Shown here piece after piece: positions 15,869 to 23,498 of a stretch of DNA of 55,713 bases. Under the pieces are notes generated by a model. It was not told where the DNA came from. It saw only the letters and a list, made by a program, of their open reading frames with translations, and ran no database searches. The position numbers and the translations under genes are program-made. Within the stretch, counting starts at the first letter, position 1; every line of letters begins with the position of its first letter. This stretch comes from Acidocella sp. (GTDB lineage: Bacteria > Pseudomonadota > Alphaproteobacteria > Acetobacterales > Acetobacteraceae): NCBI GenBank assembly GCA_026224875.1, contig JAMFRU010000045.1, positions 1 to 55,713 of the forward strand, read 5' to 3'.

Positions 15869-16601
15869 GTGCAATACCAATGCAGGCAACCGCGATGCGC
15901 AGCACGTTGACCGGTGCCCGGCGTAATATGGTGACGCCGATATAGCCGCCGATAATGGCGGTGATGCATTGATCCGCCGCCAACCCCCAGGCGACATGGC
16001 CGCGCACGACAAAAATCAGCACCGCCGCGACATTCATGATGCCCGCCAGCACATTCTTGGTCGCCCCCGCATGGCGCACCGCCATGCCTGCGGCGGTAAG
16101 GGCCGCCAGCATGAGAATGCCGATGCCGCCGCCGAAATAACCGCCATAAACCGCGATGATGAATTGCACCGCCATCGCCACCTTGGGCGGCAGCAGCGGC
16201 GCTTCATCCTCAGCCCGCTTCCTGGCGAAAAAATTGCCCCAGATGAACACCAATGTGGCAAATAAAATGAGCCAGGGCACCAGATGGGTGAAGACCGAAA
16301 CTGGCGTTGCCAGCAGCAGCACCGCACCTATGGCGCCGCCGATGATGCTGATGACGACAAGTGTGCGGAGCGACAGCCCAGATGCGCCTTGCGCCAGGCT
16401 GCGCCCGGCCCAGCCCATGGTGAGCTGTGCCGGGAACAGCGCGATGGTGGAGTTTATATTGGCCGCCCGTGGATCGAGCCCGGCGAACAGCAGCGCCGGG
16501 AACGTTAAAAACGACCCGCCGCCCGCAATGGCATTCTGCGCCCCGGCGAGAAACCCCGCCAGGCCGACCAGAATATACGCCAGCGTTAAATGAGTTTCCA
16601 T
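15840..16601 (-). CDS. TauE/SafE-family membrane transporter
   Basis: 253 residues with about eight hydrophobic helices. The family signature is [45 protein letters not shown] near the N-terminus, repeated in weaker form as VYGGYFGGGIGILMLAALTAAGM in the second half. Members export sulfite, sulfoacetate or related anions across the inner membrane, but no sulfonate genes are here, so the substrate is open. Its start overlaps the end of the upstream PfkB gene by 16 bases. The 3' end overlaps murI. Confidence 0.88.
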   Translation of the reverse strand: METHLTLAYILVGLAGFLAGAQNAIAGGGSFLTFPALLFAGLDPRAANINSTIALFPAQLTMGWAGRSLAQGASGLSLRTLVVISIIGGAIGAVLLLATPVSVFTHLVPWLILFATLVFIWGNFFARKRAEDEAPLLPPKVAMAVQFIIAVYGGYFGGGIGILMLAALTAAGMAVRHAGATKNVLAGIMNVAAVLIFVVRGHVAWGLAADQCITAIIGGYIGVTILRRAPVNVLRIAVACIGIALTIGMFLRS

Positions 16602-17563
16602 AAATCCGCTTCTGGGGGGCGCGCGCCAATGCGGCTAATGGCCAAAGCCGCCGCCTTGGCACCCAGTATGCCCGCTGCTTCCAGCCCCGCGCCACGCGTA
16701 TATGCGGCCAGGAACCCGGCGGCATAGGCATCGCCGGCACCGGTTGTGTCCACCACCTCAGCCGGCACCGCCGCAATCTCGACCATTTTGCCGCCCTGGA
16801 GAATAACCGCACCCTTTTCGCTCTGCGTCAGCACGGCGAGCGGGATGTCTTTCGCGGCCCGTTCGGCAGCATCGGCAAAATCATTGCACTGGTACAGGCT
16901 GCACACCTCCGCCTCGTTGGCGAAGAGAATGTCCACGCCCTCGGCGATCAGCCGGCGGAACCCGTCGCGGTGGCGGTCCACGCAGAACGCATCCGAGAGC
17001 GAAAGTGCGGTCTTCTGCCCGGCGGCGCGGGCCATGCGCGCGGCCTCGGCAAAGGCGGCCTGGGCCGCCGGCGGGTCGAACAGATACCCCTCAAGGTACG
17101 TAACAGCGGAGGCGGCGATAATCGTCTCGTCCAGATCCGCCAGCGAAAACTCACCGCCGGCGCCCAGATACGTGTTCATCGTGCGCTGGCCGTCCGGCGT
17201 TACCAAAATCAGGCAGCGGCCCGTGGGAATCGGCGCCAGCAGCGGTTTGGTCGCATAATGCACCCCGGCCGACGCAATCTCCTCGCGGAACACCTCGCCC
17301 AAATCGTCGTGGCCGACCTTGCCGAGAAACGCCACCCTGGCGCCCAAAGCCGCCGCCACCGCGCAACTATTGGCAACCGACCCGCCCGAAGCGGTTATCC
17401 CGCCCGCCATCGCCGCCGTCAGCCGGGTCGCCGTATCGGCGTCAATCAGCGACATCGCGCCCTTCGGCATGTCATGCCGGCTTAAAAAACCGTCATCGGT
17501 CTGTAATAGGTAATCGACAATGGCATTGCCGATGCCAGTAATATCAAAACGGGTGACGGCCAT
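16586..17563 (-). CDS. PfkB-family sugar/nucleoside kinase (adenosine-kinase-like)
   Basis: About 325 residues from the ATG at 17563, which has AAGGAGAG about 8 bases upstream. It starts FDITGIGNAIVDYL, as adenosine-kinase-like PfkB proteins do, has GGSVANSCAVAAALGARVAFLGKVGHDDLG in place of the usual N-terminal motif, and carries the C-terminal DTTGAGDAYAAGFLAAY with the catalytic Asp (about 252). It phosphorylates a sugar or nucleoside hydroxyl with ATP. The substrate is undecided between adenosine, ribose and others. It is divergent from bactofilin and upstream of the TauE gene. Confidence 0.9.
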   Translation of the reverse strand: MAVTRFDITGIGNAIVDYLLQTDDGFLSRHDMPKGAMSLIDADTATRLTAAMAGGITASGGSVANSCAVAAALGARVAFLGKVGHDDLGEVFREEIASAGVHYATKPLLAPIPTGRCLILVTPDGQRTMNTYLGAGGEFSLADLDETIIAASAVTYLEGYLFDPPAAQAAFAEAARMARAAGQKTALSLSDAFCVDRHRDGFRRLIAEGVDILFANEAEVCSLYQCNDFADAAERAAKDIPLAVLTQSEKGAVILQGGKMVEIAAVPAEVVDTTGAGDAYAAGFLAAYTRGAGLEAAGILGAKAAALAISRIGARPPEADLWKLI

Positions 17564-17708
17564 GCCTGCAAACTCTCCTTGTACCTGCGCAACCAGCGCA
17601 GGAGCGGTTAGCATCCCGAACCCAAAGCGGCAAACCGGCTTTGAGTTGTCGCGGCGCACACCCCCGTGCTAGGCGGAGGGATACCACGGGAAACGCCACG
17701 GAGGATTT

Positions 17709-18347
17709 GTGTTCGGCAAACGTAAGCTCGAAGACGCCGCAACGGCCAAGCCGCAACCGCCAGCCGCGGGGGTGAGTACGCAAGCCGATCCGCCGGCCGC
17801 GCCTGCCGAACCGCACGCTGACGCCGGTCCGGACGCTTCAGTAGAGAATACAAATCCGGCCGATGCTGCCCCCTTCCCCCAAAGCCTTAAGGAGTTCCCC
17901 ATGGCACGTTCGCCCTTCGCCCCGCCCCCCATTCCCTCGGCCCCGGCCAGCGTGCCCGCCCGCGCCACCGTTACCAGCACCCCCGCGCGCGACGCCTCGC
18001 TGGAACGCCGCACCCTCGTCGTCGGCCGCGGCATTAGCGTGCAGGGCACCGTGCAGGACGCCGAACGCCTGGTGGTTGAAGGCACCGTGGAAGCCACCAG
18101 CATCAATGGGCTGATCGAACTCTCCATCGCCCACGGCGGCGTGTTCAAAGGCGAAGTCGAAGTCGAGGAAGCCGAAATCGCCGGCACCATCGATGGCACC
18201 CTCGTCGCCCGCCAAACCCTCGTCGTCCGCGCCACCGGCCGCATCCTCGGCGTGGCCCGCTGCCGCCGCCTGCAAGTAGAAGACGGCGGCCAAATCACCG
18301 GCCGCATCGAGATGCTGACCGATGCTTCGGTGCTGTCTGAGGTATAG
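17709..18347 (+). CDS. Bactofilin family cytoskeletal protein
   Basis: 212 residues starting with GTG (MFGKRKLE), a GGAGGA site 4-8 bases before it. A Pro/Ala-rich disordered N-terminal region (about 1-95) precedes the bactofilin beta-helix (RTLVVGRGISVQGTVQDAERLVVEGTVEATSINGLIELSIAHGGVFKGEVEVEEAEIAGTIDGTLVARQTLVVRATGRILGVARCRRLQVEDGGQITGRIE). Bactofilins self-assemble without nucleotide and scaffold cell-wall enzymes. Its closeness to the mre/rodA/murI cluster fits a shape role. The last codons and the TAG stop lie inside a large palindrome shared with gshB. Confidence 0.93.
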   Translation: MFGKRKLEDAATAKPQPPAAGVSTQADPPAAPAEPHADAGPDASVENTNPADAAPFPQSLKEFPMARSPFAPPPIPSAPASVPARATVTSTPARDASLERRTLVVGRGISVQGTVQDAERLVVEGTVEATSINGLIELSIAHGGVFKGEVEVEEAEIAGTIDGTLVARQTLVVRATGRILGVARCRRLQVEDGGQITGRIEMLTDASVLSEV

Positions 18348-18589
18348 ACCTCGGTTTGGGGTTAAAAAAAGGCGAGGGCTCTGCCCCTCGACCCCGCTGG
18401 GGCCTGAGGCCCCAGCCCCCCGCTACCTGAGAACTAAAAAAGAGGCCTGCTTCCACGCTGTTTCAACAGCTAGGCGGCAGGCCTCTTTTTTAGTTCTTAA
18501 GCTAATGGGGTCTGGGCCTCAGGCCCAGTGGGGGTCGAGGGGGCAAAGCCCCTCGCCTTTTTAACCCCAAACCGAGGTCTATACCTCAG
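18337..18589. repeat. 253-bp nested palindrome covering the stop codons of bactofilin and gshB
   Basis: 18337-18363 is the exact reverse complement of 18563-18589, and similarity continues inward with few mismatches to about 18420 and 18505. Inside each arm are further palindromes (18397-18415 and 18512-18528). A perfect 20-bp terminator stem lies at the centre. Both convergent genes end within the arms (TAG at 18345-18347; TGA on the minus strand at 18588-18586). Confidence 0.9.
18431..18496. terminator. Bidirectional terminator at the palindrome centre
   Basis: gaactaaaaaagaggcctgc (18431-18450) pairs exactly with 18477-18496, with a 26-base loop. Read in either direction the GC part is followed by a T-run and TAGTTC, so it should stop transcripts from bactofilin and from gshB alike. 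Confidence 0.82.
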
Positions 18590-19533
18590 GCCGCACGGAT
18601 GGCTTCGATCTTCGTCCAGATTTGGGCGGAGAGGTTTAGGTTGTTGAAGCGGGCTATTTGTTGGAGGCCGGTGGGGCTGGTTACGTTGATTTCGGTTAGG
18701 TAGTTGCCGATGACGTCTATGCCGGTGAAGAGCAGGCCTTGGGCTTTTAGGGTGGGGCCTATGGCGGCGCAGATTTCGTGTTCGCGTTCTGTGAGTGTTG
18801 TGGCTTCGGGTGTGCCGCCGGCGTGCATGTTGGAGCGCGAGTCGCCTTCCGCTGGCACGCGGTTTATGGCGCCTGCGGGTTCGCCGTCTATGAGGATGAT
18901 GCGTTTGTCGCCTTTGCGCACGGCGGCTTCGTAGCGTTGCACCATGAGGGGCTCGCGGGTGGCGGCGAAGAACATATCGAGCAGCGAGCCGAGGTTTTCG
19001 TCATCGGGTTTGATGCGGAACACGCCGATGCCGCCGTTGCCGAACAGCGGCTTGACGATGATGTCCTTATGCAAAGCGCGGAAATCGCGAATGGATTGCC
19101 GGTCCCAGGTGACGATGGTGGGCGGCATGAGATGCGGGAAATGCGTGACGAGGAGTTTTTCGGGCGCGTTGCGCACCGCGGCCGGGTTGTTCACCACCAG
19201 GGTTTGCGGGTGGATATGCTCCAGCATATGGGTGGCGGTGATATAGGCCATGTCGAAGGGCGGGTCCTGGCGCATCAGCACCACGTCCATTTCGGCGAGG
19301 TTGATCAGCGTTTCGGGGCCGAATTCGTAATGCGCGCCGTGGATGTTCTGCACGGTTACCGGCTGCACGCGGGCGAACAGGCGGTTGCCGTCCAGCCACA
19401 TGTGCCGCACCTCGTAATGCCAGAGCTTGTGGCCGCGGGTTTGGGCTTCCAGCATCAGCGCAAAGGTGGAGTCGCCGGTGATGTCGATGCTGTGCAGCGG
19501 GTCCATCTGCACGGCTATTTTCAGTGGTTTCAT
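18586..19533 (-). CDS. gshB: Glutathione synthetase (prokaryotic type)
   Basis: About 315 residues from the ATG at 19533, with an AGAGGA upstream. It begins MKPLKIAVQMDPLHSIDITGDSTFALMLEAQ, the standard GshB start. The ATP-grasp segments are IIVKPLFGNGGIGVFRI (about 150), PLMVQRYEAA, and GIDVIGNYLTEINVTSPTG (about 285). It joins gamma-glutamylcysteine and glycine to make glutathione. It converges on bactofilin with the nested palindrome between. A glutathione reductase gene is present at 39.6 kb. Confidence 0.95.
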   Translation of the reverse strand: MKPLKIAVQMDPLHSIDITGDSTFALMLEAQTRGHKLWHYEVRHMWLDGNRLFARVQPVTVQNIHGAHYEFGPETLINLAEMDVVLMRQDPPFDMAYITATHMLEHIHPQTLVVNNPAAVRNAPEKLLVTHFPHLMPPTIVTWDRQSIRDFRALHKDIIVKPLFGNGGIGVFRIKPDDENLGSLLDMFFAATREPLMVQRYEAAVRKGDKRIILIDGEPAGAINRVPAEGDSRSNMHAGGTPEATTLTEREHEICAAIGPTLKAQGLLFTGIDVIGNYLTEINVTSPTGLQQIARFNNLNLSAQIWTKIEAIRAA

Positions 19534-19588
19534 GCCGTCCTCTAAATCTGCGCTTTGGCCGCTTTCGCAGCGGGCCGCTTGCACGCTA

Positions 19589-19966
19589 TCAGGAGGCGGG
19601 CGGGCGCTCCAGTGCCGCAGCCGTTACGGTGCGCGCGAAGCTTTGCATGCAGCTGGCCTGGTCACCACCATCGGGCACGGCGGCGGCCACGCGGGGGGTG
19701 CCGCCGGCATCGGGATATAGGAACACCTGGAGGCCGCAGACGGCGTTTTCATACACCCAGACCTGGGCCTGGCCATCGGTCCGGCGTATCATCGGCGGCC
19801 CGAAATCGGCGTTCAGAATTTGTGGTGTGGAGCCCACGAGGGCCTGCGTGCTGGCTGGTGTAAGCCCGGCGCTGGCAGAGACCGCGGACGGCGCCGCGGC
19901 GCAACCAGCCAGACCGGCAAGCCCAAACCCAAACGCCAAAAGTCTGAAAACGACGTGGCCGGCCAT
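19589..19966 (-). CDS. Small exported lipoprotein, function unknown
   Basis: 125 residues. The hydrophobic start ends in lipobox LAGC (Cys about 22). The mature protein contains LVGSTPQILNADFGPPMIRRTDGQAQVWVYENAVCGLQVFLYPDAG, a layout (Leu-Gly-x, Phe-Gly-Pro-Pro, Arg-x-Asp-Gly, Trp-x-Tyr) recalling SmpA/BamE-like folds, which is a loose resemblance only. Two later cysteines could form a disulfide. It lies 55 bases upstream of gshB on the same strand, so co-transcription is possible. Confidence 0.7.
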   Translation of the reverse strand: MAGHVVFRLLAFGFGLAGLAGCAAAPSAVSASAGLTPASTQALVGSTPQILNADFGPPMIRRTDGQAQVWVYENAVCGLQVFLYPDAGGTPRVAAAVPDGGDQASCMQSFARTVTAAALERPPAS

Positions 19967-20180
19967 GCAAACTCTGAATACGGGGTAATCTCTTATCCAC
20001 TATATCAAGGCACCAATTAATTGCCATGGGATGAACGGCATTTTAGTTCATTTTTATGGTGCAGCGCGAGATATAATGTCATAATCTATTCAGTAGATCG
20101 CCTTATTCGTGCCTTGGTTAAGAGTGATCTTCAGCACTATGGAAAGCCAATCCAGAGTTTCTAACAACGGAGTGTCCCCA

Positions 20181-20336
20181 ATGCCCGTAAACATGCTGAA
20201 GACCGAAGCCGAGCTACGTCACGCGGTCATTGATCGCCTGATTGCCGCCAGTTTGAGCGAAGGCAAACCCGCACGTGAAGCCACGCTGGAGCGCTGGCGC
20301 TCGCTGGGCGCCAAGACCGGGCAGCCCGGCGCTTAA
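20181..20336 (+). CDS. Small hypothetical protein, 51 residues
   Basis: The peptide MPVNMLKTEAELRHAVIDR and its continuation IAASLSEGKPAREATLERWR is predominantly helical and charged, with no recognised family. The ATG at 20181 has a GGAG about 12 bases upstream; an in-frame ATG at 20109 gives 75 residues, but its added part lacks coding character. AT-rich promoter-like sequence lies at 20040-20110. Its TAA stop overlaps the TAA stop of msrA on the opposite strand (TTAA, 20333-20336). Confidence 0.6.
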   Translation: MPVNMLKTEAELRHAVIDRLIAASLSEGKPAREATLERWRSLGAKTGQPGA

Positions 20337-21025
20337 TTTTTGTTTTGGGCGCGTTTTGAATATAGTACAGGTTGCGCCGCATAAAATTGCGGATACTGCG
20401 CCTGCAACGCCTGCACCTTCGGCAGATCATTATAGGCGATATAAGGATTGTCCGGGTGCAGGGTTAAAAAATCCTGATGATATGCTTCGGCCGGGTAGAA
20501 AGGCTGCACCGGGTCCAGCCTGGTAACGATTGGCGCGGGGTAGGTTTTTGCCGCCGTCAGCTGGGCCAGATAGGCTTTGGCAATCGCCTGCTGCTGGTCG
20601 TCCGTGCCGTACCAGATTTCCGAACGATATTGTGTGCCTTGGTCGGGGCCCTGGTAGTTCAGCTCGGTCGGGTCGGTCGCCACGCTCACATAAATCCGCA
20701 GAATTTGCCCGTAGCTGACCACGCGCGGATCGAATGTGATCTGCACCGATTCCGCATGGCCGGTGGTGCCGGTCGAGACGGTTTCATACTGCGCGGTATC
20801 CGCCGCACCCCCGGTATAGCCCGCCACCACCTGGCGCACGCCCTTCACATGTTCGAACACGCCTTGCACGCCCCAGAAGCAGCCGCCGGAGAGGGTTGCC
20901 ACCTCCTGTGGTGCGCCGATATGCGGATCGAACGCCGGCGCGGGTGCTGCCATGGCAACCCCAGCCTTTGCCCCCGCGAGTGCAAGTGACGCCAGGACGA
21001 AGCCGGCTGCGTAAAGCGTTCTCAT
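20333..21025 (-). CDS. msrA: Exported peptide-methionine (S)-S-oxide reductase MsrA
   Basis: 230 residues from ATG at 21025, with a Sec signal peptide (MRTLYAAGFVLASLALAGA, cleaved near AMAAP). The MsrA core carries the catalytic Cys in LSGGCFWGVQGVFEHVKGV (about C49), VAGYTGG, TGHAESVQITFDP and YRSEIWY. The C-terminal region has no obvious resolving cysteine, which is unusual. It reduces the S-epimer of methionine sulfoxide in proteins. The signal puts it in the periplasm, where electrons must come from an outside thioredoxin-like donor. Divergent from msrB. Confidence 0.92.
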   Translation of the reverse strand: MRTLYAAGFVLASLALAGAKAGVAMAAPAPAFDPHIGAPQEVATLSGGCFWGVQGVFEHVKGVRQVVAGYTGGAADTAQYETVSTGTTGHAESVQITFDPRVVSYGQILRIYVSVATDPTELNYQGPDQGTQYRSEIWYGTDDQQQAIAKAYLAQLTAAKTYPAPIVTRLDPVQPFYPAEAYHQDFLTLHPDNPYIAYNDLPKVQALQAQYPQFYAAQPVLYSKRAQNKN

Positions 21026-21141
21026 TGAATTCCCCGTTTGCGCGTTTGAAGTGTAGCTCGAAGCGGCTTTGAAGCGGCGCGGCCGCGCGCCTATATACAG
21101 ACTATCTGGCGCGGGCATGCCCGCAGACAAGGGAGAGATAA

Positions 21142-21552
21142 ATGAGTTCCGATGCCCCGACGGTATTTCCCGTAAGCCATTCTGAAGAAGAGTGGCGCCT
21201 TATTCTCACGCCGGAGCAATATTCCGTGCTGCGCGGGCATGGCACCGAGCAGCCTGGCAGCTGCGCTCTGAATTACGAGAAGCGCGCGGGGCATTTTTCC
21301 TGCGCCGGCTGCGGCCAGATCCTGTTCATCGGCGGCACGAAATTCGAGAGCGGCACCGGCTGGCCTAGTTTCAACGACCCGGTGGAAGGTGCCGTCGGCA
21401 CCACGCTCGACCGCAGCCACGGCATGATCCGCATGGAGGCGCATTGCAGCAACTGCGGCGGGCATCTCGGCCACGTGTTCCAGGACGGCCCGCCCCCAAC
21501 CGGGTTGCGCTATTGCATCAACGGCGTGGCGATGAATTTTGTGCCGGCTTAG
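21142..21552 (+). CDS. msrB: Peptide-methionine (R)-S-oxide reductase MsrB
   Basis: 136 residues, no signal peptide, so cytoplasmic. Zinc-binding CxxC pairs are CAGCG (about C54/C57) and CSNCGGHLGHVF (about C103/C106). The catalytic cysteine lies in GLRYCINGVAMNF (about C126). SGTGWPSF is the substrate-site motif. A GGGAGAG lies 8 bases before the ATG. It is divergent from the exported msrA with 116 bases between, so the two epimers are handled in different compartments. Confidence 0.95.
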   Translation: MSSDAPTVFPVSHSEEEWRLILTPEQYSVLRGHGTEQPGSCALNYEKRAGHFSCAGCGQILFIGGTKFESGTGWPSFNDPVEGAVGTTLDRSHGMIRMEAHCSNCGGHLGHVFQDGPPPTGLRYCINGVAMNFVPA

Positions 21553-21560
21553 GGGAAGGA

Positions 21561-21588
21561 AAAAGGCCAGGCTCTGCCCTGGCCTTTT
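21561..21588 (+). terminator. Terminator of msrB
   Basis: aaaaggccagg (21561-21571) pairs exactly with cctggcctttt (21578-21588) over a 6-base loop, 9 bases past the stop codon, ending in a T tract. Confidence 0.82.
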
Positions 21589-21620
21589 CACGGCCCCAAA
21601 CCCGGCAAAATTGACACAAC

Positions 21621-21656
21621 AAAAAGCCTGCCCTGGTTACCCAGGGCAGGCTTTTT
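21621..21656 (-). terminator. Terminator of the surface-protein gene
   Basis: aaaaagcctgccctgg (21621-21636) pairs exactly with 21641-21656 over a 4-base loop. On the minus strand the stem is followed by TTTTT, 25 bases after the stop of the 476-residue gene. It can also back up the msrB terminator in the other direction. Confidence 0.85.
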
Positions 21657-21680
21657 AGAACAATCGCCCGGTGGAAGCGA

Positions 21681-23111
21681 TTAGCCCGTGAGGCCGATGA
21701 TACCACCGGCGCTGTCGGTGATCGTGTGAACAGCCTGCTCCTGGCTCGAGGTCAGGCCCTTGAATTCGACACTGGTACCATCGCTCAGGGTCAGGTCGAG
21801 CTGCGTCGGGTCGAACTGATCGACGGCCAAGTGCGTGAGGGTTGCGGAAGTACCGTCTTCATTGGCGAAGTAGATGGAGGAGCTGTTGTTGATGAAGTTA
21901 TAGATGCTATAGTTGCCGCCGCCCACGGTGCCCGTATACACGCCATTGGCGCTGATGCTGCCGCTATAGAGGAAGTAGTTGTTGGTCGCGCCGGCCGTCG
22001 TGGAGCCGTAGACGGTTTCGCCGCTGGCCACGTTACCGAAGAAGAAGGTCTGCGCGCCGCTGCCGTCCGTGCTGATAACGCCGGTTGCCTGCGGGTTGCC
22101 GAGGCCGGGGTAGTTCAGGCCGGCGCCGAAGGAATTGGAACCGGTGGAGGAAGTGGCCACCAGCGTCTCGTTGCCGTTGCCCTGGGCAAGCACGTTGGCG
22201 CCTGCGGATTGAGCCTCGAGGAAGTCGCCCGAACCGGCGCCAACCAGGGTGACGGCACCCGCGCCGCCGACCAGTGAATTGCTGCCGGCCGCGCCGCCGA
22301 CGAAGAAGCCGCCGCCCGCGCCGCCGAAAGCGGTCACATGGGTCGCATCGGTTGCCCCACCAGCGAACACGCCGATGTGAATGGTCGCCGCGGCGGTGGA
22401 GTTGTTAACGAAGTTCAGCGTACCGCCAGAGTTGGCACTGTCCCAGAAGAAGTTCGTGGTGGCGTTGCCTTCGGCCGTCACATTGGCGTTGGCGCCCGTA
22501 TCCAACACGGTGGCGTTGCCGTTGACGGTCACAAAATCCGTGCCCTGGCCAACGAGATTGATGCTGTCGCTGCCGGCGGAGTAGATGGTTTCCGCATTGG
22601 TGCCGGCCGTGGTGAACAGCGTGACGGAGTTGGCACCACCGGCCAGGTATATCGTGCCGGCATCCGGGTCGGTTACGGTGTAGTCAACGTTGCTGTCCGC
22701 GCCGATGGTCAGTGTCGTGGTGCTGGCCACACCCGTGAGGGTGACGTTGCCAGGGGTCTGAACGAGGACATCGGTCACGCTAGCGGCGACGGTGGCCGCC
22801 GGATAATTGCCCGAGCCTGCGACGGTGCCGCCGACGGTATCCGTATTGGTGAATTCTTCGAACGTGGGGCTACCAGTGCCGGCGACGCTACCCGCAGCGA
22901 CATACTGCGTGCCGGCAGCAAGGTCGGTGTTGATGAAATTAGTCGACCCGGAAACCAGCCCGCTGCCGATGCCCGTGAGGTAATCCTGGATCACATTATT
23001 GAGCGAGCCTGCCGCGCTGGGCTGGCCAAAGAGCAACGATGACGGAATCGTCACAACGCCTGTATGGCCGTTAAACGCGCCACCAACTGTTAAAGATGCT
23101 ACGCCGCTCAT
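21681..23111 (-). CDS. Large Gly/Asn/Thr-rich beta-repeat protein, probable surface or type I-secreted protein
   Basis: 476 residues with no cysteine, few Lys/Arg and a strong Gly, Asn, Thr, Ala and Ser bias. Strand-like repeats run through the middle: TLTIGADSNVDYTV, NSVTLFTTAGTNAETIYSAGSDSINLVGQGTDFVTVNGNATVLDTGANANVTAEGN, GGAGSNSLVGGAGAVTLVGAGSGDFLEAQSAG. These resemble RTX-like beta-rolls and the S-layer-like proteins of acetic acid bacteria, but canonical GGxGxDxUx nonapeptides are few. There is no N-terminal signal peptide, which suggests type I secretion using C-terminal information. No ABC/MFP secretion genes are in the window. An AGGGG precedes the ATG. Confidence 0.72.
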   Translation of the reverse strand: MSGVASLTVGGAFNGHTGVVTIPSSLLFGQPSAAGSLNNVIQDYLTGIGSGLVSGSTNFINTDLAAGTQYVAAGSVAGTGSPTFEEFTNTDTVGGTVAGSGNYPAATVAASVTDVLVQTPGNVTLTGVASTTTLTIGADSNVDYTVTDPDAGTIYLAGGANSVTLFTTAGTNAETIYSAGSDSINLVGQGTDFVTVNGNATVLDTGANANVTAEGNATTNFFWDSANSGGTLNFVNNSTAAATIHIGVFAGGATDATHVTAFGGAGGGFFVGGAAGSNSLVGGAGAVTLVGAGSGDFLEAQSAGANVLAQGNGNETLVATSSTGSNSFGAGLNYPGLGNPQATGVISTDGSGAQTFFFGNVASGETVYGSTTAGATNNYFLYSGSISANGVYTGTVGGGNYSIYNFINNSSSIYFANEDGTSATLTHLAVDQFDPTQLDLTLSDGTSVEFKGLTSSQEQAVHTITDSAGGIIGLTG

Positions 23112-23498
23112 TGGAAACCCCTATTTAAATTCCACCGTTAAAACTATCTTTACCGTTGCACTGCGGTAGAATCAAGAAAAAAGAGATTAGTAGAAATCTA
23201 AAATCTTCTTCAGAAACCCCGCTCACATGGCTGGTATTCGATACTATAGATCGACTGCCGTAAAAAGTCTATTTTTATAGAAAAACCATTGTCGTGATCA
23301 CGCCTAAAACACAAACAAGTGATCGGTTTTCTGTGGGTATTTGCCGAATAAGGCACTAGTACTGACCTTTTTAGAGGCTCGATTCGAGGCTCCACATCAT
23401 TTAACGCAGATTTGACTCCCGACCCCGCCGGATGATCAAGGTTACGTTACTTTCATGTCCACAACAAATCTTACAACTGTAATATTTACGCTATCGAG
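23112..23498. other. 387-bp AT-rich intergenic region
   Basis: No gene is seen. Being AT-rich in a GC-rich genome, it likely holds the promoter and a long leader for the surface-protein gene, on the minus strand. A 7-bp direct repeat (gaggctc-gattc-gaggctc, 23375-23393) and a gatcac / gtgatc pair near 23298-23323 are the only structures noted. No RNA gene was recognised. Confidence 0.45.

Noticed and set aside
23375-23393. gattcgaggctcc resembling a tRNA T-arm
   Set aside because: No cloverleaf could be built around it; it is a short direct repeat.
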